Below are positions 1 through 5,557 of a stretch of DNA of 8,088 nt, one piece after another (position 1 is the first letter of the stretch; each line of letters begins with the position of its first letter). This DNA comes from Desulfobacteraceae bacterium (GTDB lineage Bacteria > Desulfobacterota > Syntrophobacteria > BM002). The stretch covers positions 1 through 8,088 of the forward strand of contig PPDG01000096.1 of NCBI GenBank assembly GCA_002899795.1, read 5' to 3'. The notes beneath the pieces are model-generated. The model saw only the letters and a program-made list of their open reading frames with translations, searched no databases and was not told the DNA's origin. The translations under genes and the position numbers were made by a program.

Positions 1-1
1 C

Positions 2-2701
2 ATCGACGCGGCCCGCAATAGTGTGCGGTTGGGGGCAGATACGGTAACCATAATTTACCGACGCTCCCGTGATGAGATGCCCGCCAGCCCTGAAGAGATC
101 CATGGTGCAGAGGAAGAGGGAGTCCAGTTTCATTTCTTGGCTGCGCCTGTCCGGCTCTTTGGCAGCAATGGCAAGGTGGAAAAACTGGAGTATGTGAAGA
201 TGGAGCTGGGTGAGCCGGACGCCAGCGGCAGGCGTCGACCGGTACCCATGGAAGGCTCTGAAACCGTAATCCCCGTTGATATGGTGATCGCCGCCATTGG
301 TCAATTCCCCGATCTCTCCCCAGTGGAATCCGACAAAGCTGTCGAGGGAATTCCCACCACCCGGTGGAATACCTTCGGTGCTGATCCGGACAGCTTGTAC
401 ACCGGCCTAGACGGTGTTTTCACCGGCGGTGACGTCTATCGTGGCCCTGAAACCGTAGTGGGAGCTCTGGCTGACGGTCGCAAGGTGGCAATGGCCATAC
501 ACCTCTATCTACGCGACAAGGAGGTGCATAGCGAAGCCAAGCCATTTAACATCTTGAAAGGGGATCTGGAAGCCATTGAGAAAGAACAGTTTACCACCAG
601 GGCTACCTCAGCCTCCCGCGAGCTCATGCCTGAACTGGAGCCGAGTGTCCGCATCAAGAGCAACGACCAGATCGAGTTGGGTCTCTCAGAGGAAGGCGCC
701 TTGAGAGAAGCTGATCGCTGTCTTTCCTGTGGGTGCATGGATGCTTTCGACTGCAGACTTCGCAGGTTCGCCTTTGAGTTCGGGGTGGAAACCACCACCC
801 GTCTCATGCCTCAGATAGCTTTTGACGAAATCTCACAGCGCGACTCCCACCAGTTCATCGCTTTGGATCCCAACAAATGCATTCGCTGTCGACAGTGCTA
901 CGAAGCGTGCTCCTACTTCCAATGTTCTGATGCCATTGACTTTGAGGATACTCCCAACTTAAACACTAACTGTGTCTCTTGCGGCCTGTGCCTGGATCTG
1001 TGTCCCACCGGGGCCTTGGAGGAACGAATAAGTGCGGGCAAACCCGGTCCATTTCATTATGAACAGGTGGAGACCTTCTGCCCCCACTGCGGCTGTGGTT
1101 GCAATCTGGTGCTGAACATCAAGGGAGATAAGCTCTTTACTGTGAGCACCCGAACCACAGCAGCTCCTAGTTATGGGCACACCTGCCGTCAGGGCCGGTT
1201 TGACAGCTTTGACTATCTGTCGAGCCCTAAGCGGCTCAAGGCTCCTCTGCTAAAAAAAGACGGCAAACTGGTGGAGGCCAGCTGGGATGAGGCCTTGGAG
1301 CGGGTAGCCACTGAATTTAAACGACTGCACCAGGAGCACGGTCCAAGCTCTCTGGCAGCCATAGGTTCTCCGCGAGCCACCAATGAGGCCAATTACTTGC
1401 TGCAAAAGATCTTTCGCGCTCAACTGGGATGCAACAACCTGGATTACCCGGGAGGCCAATCTCATCAGGCCACCTTGACAGGTCTCACCAAAACGCTGGG
1501 CACAGGAGCCATGACCAGTTCTTTGAGTGAGATTGAAAAGGCGGAGGTCATCTTTGCACTGGGCAACCTGATCGAAGAAAACAATCCCATAGTTGCCACA
1601 GCCTTGCGGCGAGCGAACCGGACCCACGGCAACCGACTCATTACCGTAAGCTCCACTGAAGTAGAACTGGGTAGATTCGCCGAACCTGCATTTATCATTG
1701 CCAAAGAACACAAACTTGACTTTCTCCAAAGTCTTATCAAATTGCTGCTGGAACTGAACCTCTATGATAAGGACTTTGTGGCTGCCAATACAAACGGTAT
1801 CGAGGCCCTCGAAAAATCCCTGGCCCAGGTGGACCATCTAGAAACAGTGGCTCGAGCCGACATTCTGCCGAGCACCTTTAAAGAAATCGTCCGAGCCCTT
1901 GCAACCGCTTCTTCTGTCGCCTTTGTCTACTCAGAAGATTTCACTGCTGATGCTAACGGCGCCAGGAAGGTCGAGGCCATAGCTAACTTGGCTATGCTCA
2001 CCGGACGGTTGGGGCAGTCACAGAGCGGAATCTATCCGCTGTATCGTCACATTAATGCACAGGGCGCAATGGATATGGGAATGAGTCCTTCGTGCTACCC
2101 TGGCCATGTAAGCGTATCAGATCTGAAAGGCAATGATCGCTTCAGTAACGTATGGTCCGGTCAGTTACCTGACAACCCGGGCTTTAGTTACAGAGAAACA
2201 ATTGAAGCCGCTCATCAGAAAAAAGTTAAGGGCCTCTTTCTCATGGGAGAAAATCCCATCGCCACTGAACCTGAAAGGGAGAAAATTCAGGAGGCCCTGA
2301 AACAGGTTGAATTTCTCGTTGTCCAAGACATGTTCCTCACCCAGAGCGGTGAACTGGCTGATGTGGTTTTACCTTCCACGGGATTTACAGAGCAGGAGGG
2401 CACTCTTACCAACACAGAGCGAAGAACTCAGAAACTCAGGCCGACCCCGACCGCTCCTGATGGTCCGCTCCCCGACTGGCGCATTCTCGCCGATCTTCTC
2501 AACCGATTAGATACTGGAGCCTCATACACTGATGCCCAGTCTGTTTACCAGGAAATCATCACGGTGGTGCCCTTCTACGAAGGGCTAACGTATGACCGCC
2601 TGGAAGAAGGCGGCCTGCAGTGGCCTTACACAGAGAAAAACTCCAGCGGCATGCTAACATTGGACGATCTCAAGAAGCCTTTGGAGTTTGCCACCGGGTA
2701 A
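2..2701 (+). CDS. GltD-like flavoprotein / ferredoxin / formate dehydrogenase-like MopB fusion (5' partial)
   Basis: The frame is open to the window edge, so the N-terminus lies upstream; the GTG at 23 is internal. The visible part starts inside the NAD(P)H-binding half of a GltD-like (glutamate synthase small subunit) domain and includes the FAD motif GVFTGGDV (bases 413-436). A CLSCGC...C cluster (719-754) follows, then two 4Fe-4S ferredoxin motifs: CIRCRQCYEAC (878-910) and CVSCGLCLDLC (971-1003). A molybdopterin-oxidoreductase domain begins with its own cluster ligands, CPHCGCGC (1079-1102) plus Cys at 1184. The architecture suggests electron transfer between NAD(P)H and a formate-dehydrogenase-like centre in a cytoplasmic complex. 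However, the Mo-ligand Cys/Sec position is Ser (1460-1462), the Lys of the CxKG motif is Gln (1190-1192), and the usual C-terminal dinucleotide-binding domain is absent. Formate activity is therefore doubtful; the MopB part may have another substrate or be structural, as in NuoG. It ends with tandem TAA TAA. Confidence 0.9.
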   Translation: MDAARNSVRLGADTVTIIYRRSRDEMPASPEEIHGAEEEGVQFHFLAAPVRLFGSNGKVEKLEYVKMELGEPDASGRRRPVPMEGSETVIPVDMVIAAIGQFPDLSPVESDKAVEGIPTTRWNTFGADPDSLYTGLDGVFTGGDVYRGPETVVGALADGRKVAMAIHLYLRDKEVHSEAKPFNILKGDLEAIEKEQFTTRATSASRELMPELEPSVRIKSNDQIELGLSEEGALREADRCLSCGCMDAFDCRLRRFAFEFGVETTTRLMPQIAFDEISQRDSHQFIALDPNKCIRCRQCYEACSYFQCSDAIDFEDTPNLNTNCVSCGLCLDLCPTGALEERISAGKPGPFHYEQVETFCPHCGCGCNLVLNIKGDKLFTVSTRTTAAPSYGHTCRQGRFDSFDYLSSPKRLKAPLLKKDGKLVEASWDEALERVATEFKRLHQEHGPSSLAAIGSPRATNEANYLLQKIFRAQLGCNNLDYPGGQSHQATLTGLTKTLGTGAMTSSLSEIEKAEVIFALGNLIEENNPIVATALRRANRTHGNRLITVSSTEVELGRFAEPAFIIAKEHKLDFLQSLIKLLLELNLYDKDFVAANTNGIEALEKSLAQVDHLETVARADILPSTFKEIVRALATASSVAFVYSEDFTADANGARKVEAIANLAMLTGRLGQSQSGIYPLYRHINAQGAMDMGMSPSCYPGHVSVSDLKGNDRFSNVWSGQLPDNPGFSYRETIEAAHQKKVKGLFLMGENPIATEPEREKIQEALKQVEFLVVQDMFLTQSGELADVVLPSTGFTEQEGTLTNTERRTQKLRPTPTAPDGPLPDWRILADLLNRLDTGASYTDAQSVYQEIITVVPFYEGLTYDRLEEGGLQWPYTEKNSSGMLTLDDLKKPLEFATG

Positions 2702-2711
2702 TAATTAAAAC

Positions 2712-2787
2712 TGTGGGAGTGGCTTTCCAGCCACGATTTGCTGGTGTATTAACAACTAAGGATCGCGGCTGGAAAGCCGCTCCCACA
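2712..2787. repeat. REP/REPIN-like inverted repeat pair
   Basis: Bases 2712-2737 are the reverse complement of 2762-2787 at 24 of 26 positions, separated by 24 bases. Each arm also contains its own small hairpin: GTGGCT-TTCC-AGCCAC at 2719-2734 and GCGGCT-GGAA-AGCCGC at 2765-2780. The two mismatches between arms (T2720/A2733 against C2766/G2779) swap one complete base pair of that inner hairpin. A GTGGGAG head plus a hairpin is the style of REP elements moved by RAYT transposases, and two facing copies make a REPIN. The pair lies 10 bases after the stop of the upstream gene and could also act as its terminator or 3'-end stabiliser, although no T-tract follows. Confidence 0.75.
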
Positions 2788-2819
2788 TAATAGCAAGAGT
2801 GGGGTCCTGCATTTTCCTA

Positions 2820-2848
2820 TTGAAAATATTGAACTATTAAGCTATACA
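2820..2848 (+). promoter_or_regulatory. Putative sigma70-type promoter of the leu leader and leuA
   Basis: TTGAAA (2820-2825) matches the -35 consensus at 5 of 6 positions. It is followed after 17 bases by TATACA (2843-2848), which runs into an AT-rich stretch; TACAAT at 2845-2850 is an alternative -10. Transcription would start near 2855, about 25 bases before the leader peptide start. The placement between the upstream REP pair and the attenuator is what a leuA promoter needs. The call rests on motif match only. Confidence 0.5.
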
Positions 2849-2879
2849 ATATTATTTAACGAAACGTAACGAGGCAAGG

Positions 2880-2984
2880 ATGATACTAACTCGGCAGTGG
2901 GACGGTTTACTTAGCCTGGGGCTTTTGCTCCTTCTGGGCCTTTTGTGCCTGTGCGGCCCACCCATTGCCTTTGATGGTCGCTGA
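2880..2984 (+). CDS. Leucine-rich leader peptide of the leuA attenuator (34 aa)
   Basis: This short ORF starts with ATG at 2880, five bases after a GAGG Shine-Dalgarno (2871-2874), and stops at TGA 2982-2984. Twelve of its 34 codons are Leu, five of them consecutive (codons 15-19, bases 2922-2936), and all six Leu codons occur. It lies just upstream of a rho-independent terminator and upstream of leuA. In known leu, his and trp leaders the ribosome stalls at the cognate codons when the charged tRNA is scarce, and this controls whether the terminator folds. I infer the same role here. A small hydrophobic membrane peptide is an alternative reading, but codon content, position and RNA structures together favour a leader. 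No recognised domain is present. Confidence 0.8.
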   Translation: MILTRQWDGLLSLGLLLLLGLLCLCGPPIAFDGR

Positions 2985-3043
2985 CCACCTGCTGGAAGAA
3001 ACTAACAAAGGCCATGGGCAAAAGCTCATGGCCTTTTCTTTTT
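2961..3043 (+). promoter_or_regulatory. Transcription attenuator: antiterminator and terminator pairing for leuA
   Basis: Bases 2961-2973, which overlap leader codons 28-32, can pair with 3006-3018 at 12 of 13 positions to give an antiterminator. The same 3006-3018 bases form the 5' arm of the terminator hairpin at 3007-3036, so the two helices exclude each other. A ribosome stalled on the Leu run (2922-2951) would leave 2961-2973 free and favour read-through. A ribosome reaching the stop at 2982 would cover it and favour termination. Possible earlier pause hairpins are TGGGCC (2935-2940) with GGCCCA (2955-2960), and a 5-bp stem at 2975-2987 around the stop codon. Confidence 0.75.
3007..3043 (+). 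terminator. Rho-independent terminator of the leu leader
   Basis: A 13-bp stem (3007-3019 with 3024-3036, including one G-U pair at 3017/3026) closes an AAAA loop and runs into a T-rich tail, TTTTCTTTTT, at 3034-3043. It lies about 20 bases after the leader-peptide stop. It would end transcription before leuA unless the antiterminator forms. Confidence 0.85.
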
Positions 3044-3073
3044 GTGGAGTCCTGGATTTAAGTGGAAATCTTA

Positions 3074-3101
3074 GGTGTCGGGTGTCAGGTTTCAGGTGTC
3101 A
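3074..3101. repeat. Heptanucleotide tandem array, four units
   Basis: Four adjacent 7-base units fit GGTGTCR: GGTGTCG, GGTGTCA, GGTTTCA and GGTGTCA. They lie in the leuA leader downstream of the attenuator terminator. No coding or binding function is evident. Confidence 0.8.
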
Positions 3102-3110
3102 GGAAAAACA

Positions 3111-3236
3111 ATGATAGAGGTAGAGCGCATCACCCACACATCACCTGATCGCAAGCACAGCGTGGTCCGACTTAAATTTGAAATCTATAATATGCAATCC
3201 GCAATCCGAAATCCAAATTGTGAAAGGAGGTGGTGA
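3111..3236 (+). CDS. Possible 41-aa small ORF, unknown function (doubtful)
   Basis: ATG at 3111 follows AGGA (3101-3104) with a 6-base spacer, and the frame closes at TGA 3234-3236, two bases before the next ATG at 3239. The first 26 codons look ordinary. The C-terminal part is translated from the heptanucleotide array at 3180-3214, which argues that this is chance coding in a repeat-bearing leader. I recognise no family. It is recorded because its spacing to the following ORF (TGA-GC-ATG) resembles translational coupling. Confidence 0.15.
   Translation: MIEVERITHTSPDRKHSVVRLKFEIYNMQSAIRNPNCERRW
3180..3214. repeat. Heptanucleotide tandem array (GMAATCC type), degenerate
   Basis: Units in 7-base register are GAAATCT (3180-3186), ATAATAT (3187-3193), GCAATCC (3194-3200), GCAATCC (3201-3207) and GAAATCC (3208-3214). 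The last three are clear and the first two degenerate. The unit differs in sequence from the 3074-3101 array but has the same length. Confidence 0.65.
3186..3191 (+). promoter_or_regulatory. Consensus -10 box, possible secondary leuA promoter
   Basis: TATAAT is a perfect -10 hexamer, but the sequence 17 bases upstream (TGGTCC, 3163-3168) is a poor -35. If active it would start near 3198, beyond the attenuator terminator, and give a basal leuA transcript independent of leucine attenuation. The surrounding DNA is AT-rich repeat, so a chance match is likely. Confidence 0.22.
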
Positions 3237-3238
3237 GC

Positions 3239-3589
3239 ATGGGGCTGGCTCTGGCAGCGAACGAAGCAGCCGATGAATCCGACCTTTCTCTAACCCCTTC
3301 TATTTTTGGAGGCAATCATGACAACAAGGAAGATAACAATTTTCGACACCACCTTGAGGGACGGCGAGCAGGTACCTGGGGCCAAACTCAACGCCAAGCA
3401 AAAGCTGGAAATCGCCCTCCAACTAGAAAAACTTGGTGTAGACGTGATCGAGGCCGGCTTTCCCTGCTCTTCACCCGGAGACGCCCAGGCCGTCAAGATG
3501 GTGGCCCGAGAGGTAAAAAAGCCCATCATAGCTGGCCTGGCCAGAGCGGTTCAGCAGGATATAGACATTTGCTGGGAATCCGTTCGTGA
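3239..3589 (+). CDS. Possible upstream ORF with very strong SD, overlapping leuA out of frame (doubtful)
   Basis: ATG at 3239 is preceded by GAAAGGAGGTG (3222-3232), an 11-base match to the complement of the 16S 3' end, with an 8-base gap from GGAGG to ATG. The frame runs 116 codons to 3589 and overlaps leuA by 272 bases in another frame. The part inside leuA is Arg- and Gly-rich shadow-like sequence, so a real protein of this length is unlikely. The 26 codons before leuA could still be translated and feed ribosomes to the leuA start. I recognise no family. Confidence 0.15.
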   Translation: MGLALAANEAADESDLSLTPSIFGGNHDNKEDNNFRHHLEGRRAGTWGQTQRQAKAGNRPPTRKTWCRRDRGRLSLLFTRRRPGRQDGGPRGKKAHHSWPGQSGSAGYRHLLGIRS

Positions 3590-4832
3590 GGCTGAGCAGC
3601 CCAGGATACATGTGTTCTTAGGCTCATCAGACATCCATGTTCAAAAAAAGCTTCGCATGGATCGTGACAAGGCCAGGGAACTGGCGGTGGAGTCAGTCAA
3701 ATATGCCAAAAGTCTCTGCCCGGATGTGGAATATTCCACCGAAGATGCCTCTCGCACTGATTTTGAATATCTTTGTCGGGTGATTGACGAGGTCATCAAG
3801 GTGGGTGCAACCACCATAAATGTCCCCGATACCGTGGGCTATGCCACCCCTGATGAATTCGGCGATCTCATTCTCCGGTTGCGGGAAAACATCCCAGCCT
3901 TGGACAAGGTGACCCTGAGTGTTCATTGCCACAATGACCTTGGTTTGGCTGTGGCCAATTCTGTCACTGCCGTGCGCAATGGTGCCCAGCAGGTGGAGTG
4001 CACCGTCAATGGCATCGGCGAACGGGCAGGAAACGCTTCCATGGAAGAGATAGTAATGACCCTGCGCACTCGACCCACTGTTTTCCAAGCCCATACTGAC
4101 ATCAACACCAAAGAGATTTATCGGACCAGCCGGATGGTCAGCCGGCTGATGAACATTCCGGTTCAGCCCAACAAGGCCATTGTGGGCGCCAATGCTTTTG
4201 CCCATTCTGCCGGCATTCACCAGGACGGCATTCTCAAGGATCGCAGCACCTACGAGATCATGAGGCCGGAAGATGTGGGTATCAAAGAGCACACCATGGT
4301 TTTAACCGCCCGCTCTGGGCGCGCCGCCGTTCGTCATGAGCTAAAGGACCTCGGTTTTGAGTTGGAAAAGGTGTTGTTTGAGCGGGTATTCAAGCGTTTC
4401 ATTGATGTGGCGGACAGGAAGAAGGAGATCACTGCCAAGGATCTCAGCAGTATTGTGGAAATTGAAATGTCCAAAGTGCCTGAAACTTATACCTTCCTTG
4501 GCCTGCAGTTCATGAGCGGTGACCAGACCACGCCGCTTTCATCGGCGCGGCCCAAAAAAGGCGATGAGATCCTTACGGACGCAGCCATAGGAAACGGTCC
4601 GGTGGATGCCACCTATCGCTGTATAGAACGCCTCGTCGGCCATCAAGGCAAACTTATGGAATACGACATCAAGGCGATCACCACCGGGAAAGACGCTCTC
4701 GGGGAAGCCATGGTCCGAGTGGAGATAGAGGGGCGGGTCTATTCGGGCGTCGGCACCAGTCCGGACGTCATCGAGGCCAGTGCCCGGGCATATCTCAATG
4801 CTTTCAATCGATTCTTCGCCAACAATGTTTAA
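3318..4832 (+). CDS. leuA: 2-isopropylmalate synthase
   Basis: This cytoplasmic enzyme condenses acetyl-CoA with 2-oxoisovalerate to 2-isopropylmalate, the first committed step of leucine synthesis. The 504-aa product has the family's usual full length. Near the N-terminus is FDTTLRDGEQ, with Arg14 and metal ligand Asp15; other catalytic signatures are TEDASR (141-146), the HCH metal ligands (His203, His205) and NGIGERAGN (231-239). The C-terminal LeuA dimer/regulatory domain (about 390-504), with GNGPVDATY and a DVIEASARAYLNA segment, is complete, so leucine feedback inhibition is expected. ATG 3318 is chosen because GGAGG at 3308-3312 sits five bases upstream; an in-frame TTG at 3306 would overlap this site. 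Upstream lies a Leu-codon attenuator, and a terminator follows nine bases after the stop. No other leu or ilv gene is in the window. Citramalate or homocitrate synthase is less likely given the Leu leader. Confidence 0.95.
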   Translation: MTTRKITIFDTTLRDGEQVPGAKLNAKQKLEIALQLEKLGVDVIEAGFPCSSPGDAQAVKMVAREVKKPIIAGLARAVQQDIDICWESVREAEQPRIHVFLGSSDIHVQKKLRMDRDKARELAVESVKYAKSLCPDVEYSTEDASRTDFEYLCRVIDEVIKVGATTINVPDTVGYATPDEFGDLILRLRENIPALDKVTLSVHCHNDLGLAVANSVTAVRNGAQQVECTVNGIGERAGNASMEEIVMTLRTRPTVFQAHTDINTKEIYRTSRMVSRLMNIPVQPNKAIVGANAFAHSAGIHQDGILKDRSTYEIMRPEDVGIKEHTMVLTARSGRAAVRHELKDLGFELEKVLFERVFKRFIDVADRKKEITAKDLSSIVEIEMSKVPETYTFLGLQFMSGDQTTPLSSARPKKGDEILTDAAIGNGPVDATYRCIERLVGHQGKLMEYDIKAITTGKDALGEAMVRVEIEGRVYSGVGTSPDVIEASARAYLNAFNRFFANNV

Positions 4833-4840
4833 ATGGAATT

Positions 4841-4875
4841 AAGGGCGGGAAGGTAAATCCCGCCCTTTTCTTTTT
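4841..4875 (+). terminator. Rho-independent terminator of leuA
   Basis: AAGGGCGGGA (4841-4850) pairs perfectly with TCCCGCCCTT (4858-4867) around a 7-base loop, and the 3' side runs into TTTTCTTTTT (4866-4875). It begins nine bases after the leuA stop. On the minus strand the stem could also slow transcripts from the convergent gene ending at 4901, although the T-tract there is poor. Confidence 0.9.
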
Positions 4876-4900
4876 CCCAGGCGGTGCCCTGCACTTATCC

Positions 4901-5416
4901 TTAGCCCGCCTCCAATCCCCCGCTCTCCGCCACCTGCCCCACCAATGCTTCGAAGAGCAAAACCATGTCTTGATTCGCTTTGCGCAGTCTCTTGGACAGC
5001 TCTTTGGCAATGGCCCTGGTTACCAAAAGGCCAAGCATGGGGTCCTCCTCACCTAGTTGGATGAAATTGTCGCGGTGAATGACGAGAAATTCACAATCGG
5101 TTTCGGCGGTCACAGAGGCTGAGCGAACTTCTTTGTCCATCAAGGCAAGTTCACCAAAAAAACCATCCTCATCGTCTCTCAGGGTGACAATGGTATATGG
5201 TTCCTGTTCAAGGGTCCGTTTGTGGATGTTAACCATGCCCTTGTGAAGTATATAGAGTTCGTTACCTTCTACCCCTTCACTTATGACCTCAACTCCTGCT
5301 TTGCACTGCTGCCAGGTCACGATGCGTGCCAGCTTGGTCAGTCTCTCCTCATCATCTTTGACAGCGTCAAATAGTTCAATTTTTCTCAGTTTTTCAATGA
5401 CACCCTGCTCATCCAT
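4901..5416 (-). CDS. Stand-alone cyclic nucleotide-binding (CNBD) protein
   Basis: The 171-aa product is a single CRP-type cNMP-binding beta-roll. Residues about 13-115 carry the fold, with the phosphate-binding cassette FFGELALM...VRSAS (86-101), including Glu89 and the conserved Arg98. These residues predict cAMP or cGMP binding. After the roll come only about 55 residues of mostly helical sequence (119-171) and no helix-turn-helix, so it is not a complete CRP/FNR regulator. It has no signal peptide or membrane segment and should be cytosolic. It is the last of three minus-strand genes, 141 bases after a K+ channel gene, so it could be a trans-acting sensor for that channel or for another partner; this is inference. 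The start ATG has only a weak Shine-Dalgarno and is the last of seven ATGs spaced exactly 7 bases apart. Confidence 0.88.
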   Translation of the reverse strand: MDEQGVIEKLRKIELFDAVKDDEERLTKLARIVTWQQCKAGVEVISEGVEGNELYILHKGMVNIHKRTLEQEPYTIVTLRDDEDGFFGELALMDKEVRSASVTAETDCEFLVIHRDNFIQLGEEDPMLGLLVTRAIAKELSKRLRKANQDMVLLFEALVGQVAESGGLEAG

Positions 5417-5458
5417 TTTTCATATCCCATTTCACATGTATCATTATTCATTTCTCAT
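5414..5458 (-). repeat. 7-base periodic ATG array running into the CNBD start codon
   Basis: On the minus strand ATG occurs at exactly 7-base steps; the plus-strand CATs start at 5414, 5421, 5428, 5435, 5442, 5449 and 5456. Units have the form NNNNATG, for example AGAAATG and TGAAATG. The final ATG is the start codon of the downstream gene. The bases between the ATGs are degenerate, so the periodicity is clearer than the unit sequence. Confidence 0.75.
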
Positions 5459-5495
5459 TCTATCGAAATGCAGTTATCATTCTCATTCCTCAATT

Positions 5496-5544
5496 TGCAA
5501 TGATAAAGGCGCAATGCCAGGTTAGAAATGCGCAATGAGAAATG
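5496..5544 (+). repeat. Opposed 7-base array (consensus NGMAATG)
   Basis: On the plus strand ATG lies at 5500, 5514, 5528, 5535 and 5542, all in 7-base register. Units include TGCAATG, CGCAATG (twice) and AGAAATG (twice), with two degenerate units between. It faces the 5414-5458 array and together they give the 11-base perfect inverted repeat 5449-5459 / 5534-5544. The array lies between the CNBD start and the K+ channel stop. Confidence 0.6.
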
Positions 5545-5557
5545 TTTCTTGTGAAGC

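Noticed and set aside
23..25. GTG at 23 as the true start of the first gene
   Set aside because: The same frame is open to the window edge and the upstream codons (IDAARNS) continue the GltD-type dinucleotide-binding fold, so the gene is cut by the window.
1460..1462. Possible selenocysteine codon at the Mo-ligand position
   Set aside because: The codon is TCT (Ser), not TGA, and no in-frame TGA occurs in the domain.
1250..1837. Long minus-strand ORF (195 codons) inside the first gene
   Set aside because: It lies wholly opposite a well-conserved MopB region, has no recognisable domain, and is explained by the codon use of the real gene.
3056..3177. Inverted repeat ATTTAAGT / ACTTAAAT flanking the small-ORF segment as ends of an insertion element
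   Set aside because: Only eight AT-rich bases match, there is no target duplication that I can see, and the segment encodes no transposase.
3074..3214. CRISPR array
   Set aside because: Repeat units are 7 bases and directly adjacent, without spacers; this is tandem repetition.
3306..3308. TTG at 3306 as the leuA start
   Set aside because: It overlaps the GGAGG that serves ATG 3318 and has no ribosome site of its own.
3693..4292. Long minus-strand ORF (199 codons) inside leuA
   Set aside because: It is antisense to the catalytic core of leuA and shows no family motif.
5283..5525. Plus-strand ORF of 80 codons across the CNBD start and repeat region
   Set aside because: It is the complement of the CNBD N-terminus plus low-complexity heptads; the His/Ser-rich product is repeat-derived.
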